This document shows, one piece after another, positions 11,075 through 23,753 of a stretch of 45,862 nt of DNA. The stretch's first letter is position 1. Each line of letters starts with the position of its first letter. A program made the position numbers and the translations under genes. Source of the stretch: Lingula anatina (taxonomy: Eukaryota; Brachiopoda; Lingulata; Lingulida; Lingulidae); NCBI RefSeq assembly GCF_001039355.2, contig NW_019776121.1:40470-86331 (forward strand), in the 5' to 3' direction. A model generated the notes under the pieces. It had not been told where the DNA came from. It was given only the letters and a program-made list of their open reading frames with translations, and searched no databases.

Positions 11075-14000
11075 CTGGAACAGTCAATATGAAGTCAAGA
11101 GTCAACAGAAGTAACAATAAAGTGGCCCAGGCCTGTAGCCAGGGGGGGGGGGGGGGNNNNNNNNNNNNNNNNNNNNNNNNNNNNNNNNNNNNNNNNNNNN
11201 NNNNNNNNNNNNNNNNNNNNNNNNNNNNNNNNNNNNNNNNNNNNNNNNNNNNNNNNNNNNNNNNNNNNNNNNNNNNNNNNNNNNNNNNNNNNNNNNNNNN
11301 NNNNNNNNNNNNNAAAAGGTCCATTCTGGGTACAATTTGATCTAGGCACACAAAGGTATCATTGTTAAAGGTCCACTTTTTCGGAAAAAAACCCCTGCTT
11401 TTTGAATTTGCTGGTTATGGGCCTATGGCCTTTAAGCCTGTGGTACCTTCAGAATTTTTGCCGTGTCTATCCATGTCATCAAAAAGGTTAATAATACCAG
11501 TGTGCATTGGTATTTGGCACATAACAATTCCGCAGGCAAAAACCCAACAGGAGAACATCCATCACTGTAGAAGGAGCTCCCAGCTACCTAGCCAATGTTT
11601 TAGCATGTCAGTGCCATAAAATATGCATTACGATTATGCTATCAGGTGGGCAAAAGCCAGAAAGTGCAGTAATGGTTTCTCGGCTCCAGTATGAACATCT
11701 CATGCTCTTGACCTTACTGGAGACCTTGAAAACCACTCTGAGCCTCTGTGACATAAGGAGAGACAAAACTGATACATTGGTTAGCAAGTGCAACCTAGCC
11801 TTATTTTATAGCAATCTGATTTTTGCATACCTGTTTTTTTTTTCCAAAGGTAAGAATACCTTGGGTATTAGTTCAGTAAGTGGGAAGAAATTTACAATTT
11901 ATGCCAAGAAATACAAAAGTATTCTTGTTTTTATATCCTTAAATCACCCACACTGTGGAATTGAATTTTGACCCCCATTAAATAAAACATTGACTCAAAA
12001 ATTAAGCTGTCATGTTCATTACAAATCATGTCTAAAAGCAAACCAAAATCCAAAACAAATTCTGACTCTGTTTACAGAGAGTTGTCCATCATTAACCAAA
12101 TTATTAATTTTGTCTGACCTCAACTTGTTTACCCAACCATTCATGCACTACATACAACCAAGGCACAGAGGGCCTTCATAGCCCCTTTAGAATAGCACAT
12201 CTTGGTTAACCCGTGATGTCAATTAGGCTATTTCCAGTTCAGGTAAAACTAATTCAGGATGCACGTTAACAAAGGACACGTGGAAGACATACGCAAGCAA
12301 GAGATTTATGCTATTCATATATCTGAAGTAACAAGCAATGCTTTTCACTGTTGGTATTTTACATGTAACAATACAGTAAAAAACAAAGTGCACATCCTTT
12401 CAATACTGCTTCGTCTACATATTATCAGGTACCATTCAAACATTGTATATGTATGTATGTGTGTGCAGGGTGAGCATGGTACAAACTGAAATCAAATCAA
12501 CATAGTTGGCAATCACCAGTACAATATATAAAAACAGCAAACCATTAACCTACACATCTAGTTATGCACCTGAACACAACTTTAGCAGGAACAGGTAAAG
12601 TTGGAATTATTTAACCTATAAGTTGCAGGTAAAAATGTAGGTAATACACCACTCAAGGCCAGACAGAGTTTCAAAATCTGTCTGCGTCCTAACTTCTCTG
12701 TTATCTCCAAAATGATGTTCACCACTCAACCCACTACAGCCTATAGCCACCTTCAACGCATCATATAAGTTGCACACATGATATTTACACATGGAGGAAG
12801 TTTCTAGAGAAATAGCAGCTGTTTAGTGGGAAAATCAGTCCTAAGCCTAATGCTAAGATTGACCTGGATGGTTGACTGGTTGAGTGTGTGGTTTGTAGCG
12901 TGGTTGAGCGGTTGGGTGTGTAGTTTATGGGATGGTTGAGTGGTTATGTGCAGATTGTAGGATGGTTGAGTGGTTGGGTATATTGTTTGTAGGGTAGTTG
13001 AGTGGTTGGGTGTGTAGTTTATGGGATGGTTGAGTGGTTGGGTGTGTAGTTTATGGGATGGTTGAGTGGTTGGGTATATTGTTTGTAGGGTAGTTGAGTG
13101 GTTGGGTATATAGTTTATGGGATGGTTGAGTGGTTGATATATTGTTTATAGGGTGGTTGAACAGGTTGGGTGTGTAGTTTATGGGATGGTTGAGTGGTTG
13201 ATATATTGTTTAAAGGGTGGTTGAACAGGTTGGGCAGGTGTGTTTTGGGAGTCTGTGGGGTTAGAAGAGCACATGGTTGGAATAATGGAGTCATGCATGG
13301 TTAAAGTTCTGTTGCAACTTTTTCCTGGCTCACCCCCTCAAAAATGGTCCATTTTGCCTGGACTATCAAATCATGCATAAACACAATCAACATAAAGGTG
13401 CATGCAATGGAGCAAGATTATGATAGTTATTACTGAGGTGGGTGAGATTGGTAAATGATGACAGTGTGTTAGGTGTGACAATGGAACTTGTTCATGATTC
13501 TACAGTGAAGATAGAGGCGGGAGAAGGGAACTATTAGAACAATGAAGGAACTGTTAGGACCAAAACATTCAAGTGGTCAACAAGTTAGTACTAACAAAAT
13601 GCAGGAAGAGGCAAAAATTCAACTTCCATGATTTCACAATTCAACAGTTGTACCTAGCCATTGTTGGCTCTACAACAAGTTTACAAGAACAATATCAAAG
13701 TTGTATATAGCCTTTTCATTAAAAATTATTTTTCTTTCAAAACTGTATCACAGAAATTAAATCTTGTTGTAATTATGACAAGGAATCTTGACCAAGACAG
13801 AAATATCAATCATGTAGACAAAGAAAGCTCGAGTTATGCCAAAAAATTAACCCAAGCTACAATGGTAAAATGCGACATATAATTTTGTACAAACCTGTGG
13901 TCACACGTCAGTAATTCTGACATTAAAAATCTAAGGTGTGCTCAGACTGGGACTTGAAACTTGGATCGGTTTAGGTCTCAACTAACCCTACAACCTACCC

Positions 14001-17000
14001 AACAATAACATCAGTGGGCTGAACAGTCAACATGTAAACATAAACATAAACTCTGGTACAAATAAGTTAAATTCTCATACACTTTCACTTTAAATCACAG
14101 ACACTGTTGATACATTGAATTGAAGCCTTAAAGAGAAAGCTTAAGAGTGTTATTTACCAGGAAAATGGATAAACTGAAACATACACCATTAAAAGCAACA
14201 TTGATCCAAGTCTACACCAAAGTCTGAGCACAACTGAATGGACATCTATAAATAATGGGATGTCTGACCACCAAACTGACCCCCACAAGGAGGACAGCTA
14301 AGAGGGTCAAGTACTCACTTGTTCCAAAGTCAAAACATTAGTCTTAGCGTCGGCCAGCGCAATTCTACCCACTGACCTTGACCTCCCGAGTTTGCGATTA
14401 CATGGAAGCCACTGGAGAGGCAGCAAGTTAAAATTGGAGAAGAGATGTTAGTTGATGGAAAATGTCACACCTAACACACTGGTAGATTTCAAACACAATG
14501 TTAGTGTCACCATTTTTAATCTGTAACCTCCAACATCATATCGCTGTGTCAGATATGTACGTGTCACAGCCAGCACATTTTACACCATCCCTGACACATT
14601 TGATTTCACACCCGGCACAATTTATTTCACACCTGACACATTTGATTTCACACCCGGCACAATTTATTTCACAACTGACACATTTGATGTCAAGTATATA
14701 ATAGCCACATAAATTTCAATAGAACCCTCATTAGTGTTAATGAATGGTAAGTGCAAGAATTAAAGTTATATATGTAAACAGAGTTGAGTATGTTAAATAA
14801 TTAAATAGAGCGTAAAGGGGAGAAGCAGTATTACATTTAGTCTCAATATTAGTCTGAAAGGGTCCAGTGCATACAACTCAGAGATAGAAAGAAAGTGCCT
14901 TCCAAGGCTAATATTTAACTTATTCTCCATCTAAAATTAATTTTGCTCCACTTCTCCTCCCCACCTCCTGTCAGCTCCCCCCCGTCTCCAACCCAACCCC
15001 TCCCCCTCCTCAACTCCTCCCCTCTCTTCCACCTCTCAGCCTCCACTCCCTTTTTTTACCTCCTCCCCACCCAATCTCTCTCTCTCTCCCCTCCCCTCAT
15101 CTCCTTCCTCCCCCTCCTCCCACTCCCCACCCCTCTTCCCCACCCTCCCCTCCCCTCTTCTCCTTCCTCCTCCTCCCACTCCCCACCCCCTCCTCACCTC
15201 ATCATGTGACAAAATGGTAGAGTTAATCTCATGTATAGGCATGGGAGGTCCAATAAATGACTTGTTTGCCCGCATAGGTCCGAGCGACTCCGAGGACTTG
15301 GCTTTGACCAGTCCATGACTGCTGCCGACCCTCAGGTGAACCTTACTCTTTAGGAACATGTCATGTTTAACATACAGTTTGTTGATATCCTTCCGCTTGA
15401 GCCCTCGGATACCAAATGCCGTCTGAAAAAGATGTAGAAAAACAACTAGATAAGCAGTCTGAGAGTTCCAACCTTCTCTAAGGCAACTTAATTCTAGATT
15501 TATTTATAATAAATGAATCACCTTTTAAAATATAATGGATTTTTAGTTGACCCATTCCTGACTTGTCATGAAAAATTGATCGAATTTATCTTAAAATCAA
15601 GCTAACTTTTCTTTTCTTTCTTTTCTTTCTTTCTTTCTTTTTTTTTTTTTTTTGATGAAAGCCCAAATACATATTTCTCATCAGCATTTGCTGAAAATTT
15701 GAGATGTATGAACACCATTTTACTCAATGGGCTGCACATATTACGTTAAAGGTATTGTATTTTTAAAGCTAAAGCACGCTCCTAAAGCACTTGTTACAAA
15801 CCCTGTATATTATCAAGCTGTGCGTACAGACTTTAGCTCCACTTATATTCCATTACATTATACTGAGAAAGACTGAAAATAAGGTGTGGGATTCAGTTTT
15901 ATTGCAGGTCTTTTTCAATCTCAAAAAAGACATTTTTGACTCCCAAAGTTTTAAATCTGCCAACCGTCTGAAGAATCTCACCCCTGGTTGTATTCTAAAT
16001 ACTACTTACAACAACGATCTTGGGCAGACTGAGATTTGCAAGGTTGGGAGTACTCTTCCATTTTCCTTTATTCCCATCACTCATGTTTATCTGTGTAATG
16101 TGTGTATTCCAATTCCACACTAACAACCTTGTGTTAAGTAGTCAACAGTATCTTTTACCGACTAAAAACCTTACGTATGCAAGACATCAGAATCCTAAAT
16201 ATTTTGCTAAAACCACTTTTGGATCTAGTGATAGGAAAGTCACTTCCATTAACTGAAGTGCAACAGCCCTGTTCCTTATCTATGAATTCAGTGATGGCTT
16301 CCTTCAGCATACAGTCAAACACATCCTCCAAGCATTATCCACAGAAAGAAATCTTCTACCTCCTGTGAAAGTTCTTCATCTTGCTCCAAGAAATTTTGCT
16401 CAGTGGGTTTAAACTGAGACTTTCAACTTCTAAGACTATAGCATAAGCCTTTTCCAAAAGTTCTTCAAGTTTTCCTTGGCATCCAAATATGTGTGCCCTC
16501 ACAAGTCACTAACACATTACCAAAGAAAATAACCCTACAGAGTTCTACCTCTTATAAAATTTCTCCTTCAAACTGTCTCTAAAACTAACGTCTGGAGTCA
16601 GAAATCCTCAAATGTTCTACTTCTTATGTAAGTAACCCTGTACACTTTCGCTGTTGTACAGCTCTAGTTTCCAGGAGCAGAGAAAAGGTCACAAGAAATC
16701 CGACTTCTGTGGCATTTGGGCTTAGAAGAAGACGGTACTTCTCAGCTGATGATGTCCAATTACCAGGATTTATGACTCAACATTCATAAATAGCTCACAG
16801 ATGTTATAGTACAGGCAATAAAAATAATAACAACAACACACTGCTTTTCACCTGGATTTTAGTAACTGTTGTTTTTCCAAAGAGCATGAAAATGAAACTG
16901 ACTTAACAATAAAATAAAACATTTTTTCTTTTTCATCTCCATTTTGGTTAACCTATATTCAGTTATCTGATCAATAATTACAAATAAAATCCCACTGATA

Positions 17001-17777
17001 CTTTTTCATTCATAATGTCTGTCTAGTTTATATTTGATTTCTGCAGTAAACTTGGCTCTATACTACATTTTATACCTCATGGCTTTATCATTATCCCTCC
17101 TAGACCTATATATCTGGCAGCTACACAGGTAATTTACCTTTTTACTCATAAATAAACCTGTACTCCTGTACTACAACCATTACTATCTATGCTCAAGGTC
17201 TTTTCCTTCTGATGGTTACAGGATGTGATTACCTCGAAACCGCTTTCTTTAAGTTTACATAAAATCTCAGTGCTTTATGTCTGTTTATTTTCTGGGAGTG
17301 GGGAAACATTTTTCTTTAAAGTGCGATTGAAATGCCCTTTTAAAAGATGTCCTCTAAAATTTGGCCAAGAAAGAGGTGATATCGGATTCAGTTTCCCTGA
17401 CAGGTCGTCCAATAGTCACTATATCTGTATTTATTCCTTATGAGAGATCTCTATTGTAACATCAAGTCAAAGGTCAAACTTTCTACAACCAAGCACTTCT
17501 AAAGGTGAGTTTGAAATGTTAACATCTACATGGAGGTCACTCTTACCTTTAAGAATTTTTCCACTGTAACAATATTTTTAATATCCCTGCAGAACTGACT
17601 AATGGCTGCTTGGACAGCAGCACTGGTACTTATTGCACCGTCTCTCGCTGGAAAAATAATACAGCATTTTAATTAACAGGGCAGTTGTAGTATTGTGTTA
17701 ATTAATATATATATATATATATTAATGATTTAATAATTTTTTCTATTGAACTAAATATCTAAATATTCTACCAATAT

Positions 17778-17814
<37 letters not shown>

Positions 17815-20800
17815 AGAGAGCGAGCATTGCAGCCATTGTGTTAGATGTGCCACTGACCTGCATGTTTCTGGAAGAGATGTAACACAGCCAGTGCAGCTCT
17901 GTACAACACTTTACGCCCTTCAAACAGATAGCAGTCTATCACACGTAACTGAGAAGGAAAAAAATTCACTGCATTAAAGGTGTCATAAACAAAATTCTGT
18001 GCCATATCCGCTTTTTCCTGGGGAAAAAAAATCTCAAGAATTTTTTTTTTTGTTCTTGAGAATCATTGCTGAACCTGTTCCTGCAATTGGATTTGATGTT
18101 AGTACCACACTGTCAACATTTTAAACTCACATAGTACATGGGGAACATCTCAACCATCTCACCTAGCACAATGTGAAGAACTCAACCATCTCAACTAGCA
18201 CAATCTGACTATCTCAACCATCTCACATACCACAATGTGACCATCTCACATGTACAATGTCAGCGTCTCAACCATCTCACCTAGTACATTGTGAAGAACT
18301 CGACCATCTCACCTAGCACAATGTGAAGAACTCAACCATCTCAACTAGCACAATGTGACCATCTCAACCATCTCACATACCACAATGTGACCATCTCACA
18401 TGTACAATGTCAGCGTCTCAACCATCTCACCTAGTACAATGTGATATTTACCATGTAAGAAAATGGAAGATCTCTGAGCAACCACCAGAGCCAGCCTTCA
18501 AATACTACATCTACCTGCTTTGTATTGCGCTCTATAAAGCTGTGGGCAGATTTCTGGAAAGGAAAAAAAAATACACATGAAAATCAGAAAAAAAATTCAG
18601 AACACCATTAGACAGTTTGCACATTTTTTTTTTCATTTTTAGGTGTGATAAATATGAGTGTAATTTTTTCAAACAAGTAAAAAAATTGTACAATTTAGAC
18701 TGTCACCTGAGACAATGGGTCTTCAAATGAAGAGATAAAGACAAAAATCTAGGTGATGCACTTCTAATTCCATAGACATATTGCCTCTATATCTGACTTC
18801 ACATGTAGGTCATTTACTTTTATCTCCTTGCTCTACTTACAACAAATCTTTTGGTGAGGTCCCTTATTACCAGTCCCGTGGCCTGATACGCCAGCTTGGT
18901 CTGCGATATATGCCCCATCTTACTATGCAACAGACCATAGATTGCGTTAAAAGCGTCTTCCTCTGCCATATAGTGCAGACAAAGACAAGTGAGCGGGAAT
19001 AGCGCAGGACTATAGGTGATGTCAGGCTCGGTGTACGCTATGACACATATGATACGCTTGGCACACTGAAGACCCTGCTCATTCAGGAAGTAATGCGTGG
19101 TCAGCTCGTGGTCTACGAAGGCAGGGAGCGTGATGTCTAGATGGCGCTCTGAATCAAGAAAGGATCTTCTTCATTACTGTTGTAATGTATTGCTTTCATA
19201 AAAATTATGACTTAAAAAGTTATAATATACCCTGCTGGTGGCAAACTGAAACAGGTGAAATTATATATATATATATATACACATACAGATGGCATTAATA
19301 AGGAACAAAATGATAAAATAATCCATAGATGGCACTATAGTGCAAGAGAAGACTGTCCCTGAAGCTGTAACACAATGAGATGATATAGTTTGCAGTAGAC
19401 ATAAAAATAAAGACAAAATGAAGTATATGTCCAGCTTATGAATGGTTTCACATTCTTGGTGACCTGAGCAATGTCCAATCACTTCTTTTAAGACAACCCA
19501 TATGTCAGGTAACAATCTGGCTGAAAACTGAAAATTTTAGTTAATCAAGTGCATCACCATTATCAAATGGATTTGGTTAAAGTAATTGTAAATACCAACT
19601 AAAACGCCATGTCCATAAATAAGAAATGAAAAACTGCTAATACAGTCAATGCAATCAAGTGGTCAGTTAAAAATTTACTTTTTAATTCAGAGACTACTTT
19701 AAACAGAATCAAGATATTGAGTAAAAAGTGTTTGATCAGTGTACACTACAATATAATGCAAACTAATGTTATGTATACTATTTGATATCAGCCAGCTGTA
19801 AGTCATATTCTAAATAAAAATCATAGTTTGTAAAATTTTCTAGGTGTGTGGAAATTCCAAGCATTGAATTCTATCCCAGAAATCAATAGAATTATCTCAT
19901 GCTATTAGAAATTGATTAAATCTTTCAGATTTCAAATTAAACATGTATACAAACTCCATTTGCTATGAAGTATTGATTGCGTTACATCGTGCATTGTTAT
20001 CAAAACAATCCACACAATCAGGATACAATCCTTACACTGTTGGTTAATGCTAACCTCTCATTCCAAATAATAAGCAAAAGTGCAAAATCAATTTCAAAGA
20101 TGCAATTAATAAATTGTTAAAAAGCAAACCACTACTGCCCCACGCAGCACACTGTTAACTCAGTTGGCTACACTTTTTTTTTCAGCCAAATCAATGTGAG
20201 AATCATGACTTAATTTTCCCCATTTATATACTTATTCTTATTGAATGACAGCAAGCTATGTTTGATATTTGCTATGCTAGTGTTAGCTTACAAACTACAA
20301 AGTACTGTAAGATTTAGCTGTCAAACCAAGATGCAAAAACCTTTTATGCAAAGCAGCAAACTAAGAAGAAGCCTCACACTTCCAAAGTCCTGCAAATGAA
20401 AAAAATACCAGCAAGGTCAAAGGGCAGAGGCCAAAGGTTATGACCCATAATACAGAATCTAGGTCAAAGTGAGGTCAAAGGTCATCTAGTGTGCTGCAAG
20501 CCACTCTGTACATACCAGGACAGGAGAAACTGACGCTCCCCCAGTTTCCATAGTAACTCTGGTTGCGCCGCATGCGATGGTGAGAATTTTTATCTGCGAC
20601 CACACTTTGGGATCGCACCATTTTTTCTGCACCTGGAAATTAGGGATGTTTTTTGGGGATAAAAGCAAGCCACATTGATTTCATTTAGCCCGCCAACCAT
20701 TAGTCCATAAATGTTTTTTTATTGGCAATTTGACTGAATTATTTTGAAAAATGTGTACCCAAAATAGAATACCTAGAGAGAGGGGGCCTTTTTCTTTAAC

Positions 20801-23699
20801 CTTTAAAAAAATCCACATGCTTTCAAAAAGTTTTAAAAGAAATTATCAAATTAAGCATTTCTTTTTTGTCAGCACATAAATATTTCAGACTGGCAAGAGC
20901 TGTATAGATAATAAAGAGAACAATCTAGACATAAAGCAATTGAAAGCAACATAATGCAGTTTCTCTGCGTTCAAACTATCAATCTTAAAAAAATAGCTCA
21001 AACTAAAACATGACAATAACTGACATTTGCATTTTAAAAAAGTGACATGCAAGCTCTTTTCAAGCTGATCCAGTACTAGTCAAGTACAAACCAGTACAAA
21101 TCAAACAATTCACAATCAATACTCATCTCAACTAACACATTTGATACTCAGCACATCTACAGCATCCAAAATCTTACTCAGATAACCTTTTAAAATTGTT
21201 CCAACTCATGTTACCAATGAGTTTTGTCCCCCTAGCCAAAGCCCATGAACAGGGACTCTCCTTGAAAGCAATCATATTAACAGACTAACACACCTCCTCT
21301 TGGCACTGAGTAAAATTCAGAAAAACTGGTGATTTTTGGAGTACATTGAAAACAGGTGTGTTAGTCTGTTAACCTGATTGCATTTAGCTAGAGTACCAGT
21401 GAAGATGGTGCCCATTGGCCAGGTTGTAAAAATTAATCCTGAACAGCCCCCTTAAACTTACAAAACGTCAGATGTATGGTTGCTCAATACCTATATATAT
21501 TTAATGGATGAGGGGATTACTCTAATCCTACCAAGCAGTCACTGGTGAACAACAGGTTCTTCCTATGCTGACATTATTTCAATAAGGTCAAGATTAGTAA
21601 AAGCTTTTAAGCATTTAGAAAATAAATGGAATGTAAATATCCATAAGACCTCCTATTTTTAAGTATGAGTTCATCCTGTAGAGACCAAGTCATATTATTC
21701 ACTCAAAATAAAAGAATGCCAAAATCTTGGTATAAATATTAAGGCCCACTTTTGATAATTCATCCCTTTGTGAAAACTGACCCCAAACCTTATTATGTAG
21801 AGATGGGAAGCATGTACAACCTTGAGAGACCCAGTGAACTGTTCCAGCCTGGGGCAGGAAATTACAGTGAAATTACACCCAATATATGGGAACAATTTTA
21901 AGCAAATTGGATTATATCTAACCTCCCCCGCCCCCCATAATGATCAATCAGTTAATCAAAGTTGTATTACAAGAGTTCATGTATGCAGACCATCAGGTTT
22001 GGTTATTAAAAAAATCTGTTTTTGTGGAGAAAAAACAACAACAAAAAACAATCATTTACATTCAACCCATGTAGCATCTGTCAGCTAAGTATGTCCATTA
22101 AAACTTGACCTTTGCAATGTCAGCTGACCACAGGTCATCACTTGACCACTGGCAAGCTAGAACCGTGGACTGGACTTGTTCACATGTCACATGGACGTGT
22201 TCACAGGCTGGGACAATGCCAATGTGCCTGGTTAAAAACATGACAAAATGAAAGTACATGCATGCCAATAGTGAGTCCTGTCCAAATTACCCAGCATGTT
22301 CTGACCCTCTGACCCTGGTTACCACTGACCATGGTGAGACCACAGGCAAGACAGGACAGAGCTGAGCCTGCGCCAAAATATTTTCACCTCAGGCCTGTTC
22401 TGAATGGGAGTGGGAGGGAGAGATATGACAGATCTGAGCCCACACCAGAATATTTGTTTCTTATTTAGAGGGGAGGGGGGGGATGACGGTTCTTAGCCCT
22501 CAGTAGAGAGGGTAGGGAATACCTTTTGTGTTACGTGTGATTGACCTTATTTTTCGAGCATGATGCGTTACTGGTATTTGAGCTCAATATTCTGCGTGAA
22601 ACGTGATTCAGGAACTTTTTTGTTCCGCATTATTGGTATAAATTCATCAACGTGATTCGCGATTTACCCTTTTGAAATTGCTAACCAAAGGCCTGTATCT
22701 CAAAAATATAGTACAAGACAGAACATGTGTACTGGCAGGCAGCCTTTCCTTTAAGATAAAGATAACTATTTAAACATGTATTTGTGAGTCCATCATTTGG
22801 AGTTCAGTGTCAGTGTGGAACACCTGTCAACATAATCTACTTTCTGCCAGTATATCACTGTAAACAACTTCTTTCACAGGTGGTTGAAATTCTAAAGATG
22901 TATTCTCAAAAGTAGATCTTTTTAAAATTCTGAATACAGTAGCTATTTAGAGAGCGGCCAAGTGATATTCACAGCTATGTGCCAAACAATTTTTAAACTA
23001 CTAACCCTTCAGGTAAACTGGGTGTAAGACCTGGCCAGTGTTCTGTAAAATTTTAACTTTTTTTACCAGCTCGGTGCCTTTTCAAGTGAACAACTGCCTC
23101 TGGCGTGTGAGTGCTTAATAACAGCGAGGCCAGCCACCTGAGCAAATTTCTAGGTCACTTATGAGTGTCACCTCTGAGCTACCAACTGATACAAGTTTAG
23201 GAGGGGAAATAAACCTGATGATATGCGGCACCTGTTAGCATGGCAGAGACACCTACTAGTACATGTACAGTGCTCTTTGAATATCCAGGCACCAGCATAG
23301 GACACTGATTCTTCTGACGTGTTATCAAAGAATCATTTCAAACTATTTTATTATACTTCTGACGCATGTGGCTATGCCTTGAAGATAATTAGTAGAATAT
23401 CGGGAAATGGTTGACTTTTTTTAGTCCTTGTAATGAGTGCAATCAACCAACCAATCAATCAATCTATCCACAGAGACAGGATGGGTAAAGACAAAATAAA
23501 GCATAATATGGATGATAGGATGATCCCTTCCCCCTCCCCAACTCACATACTCTCACAGCCTTTCAGTAGTAAAAAAGTAAGAATCCAGCTAATTTATGCA
23601 CCTTCCTTTTCAAATCTTCTTCAGATGGAGGAAAATCCAACTATGATTCTTTTAGGAGTTTTGTTGCGGAAATCTCTCTCTCTTTCTCTCTCTCTCTCT

Positions 23700-23753
<54 letters not shown>

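Noticed and set aside
14943-15359. Pro/Ser-rich plus frame and its minus-strand Gly/Glu-rich extension beyond the TBC1D24 exon
   Set aside because: The plus frame is a polypyrimidine tract. The minus extension is read-through past the donor at 15197 into the same tract.
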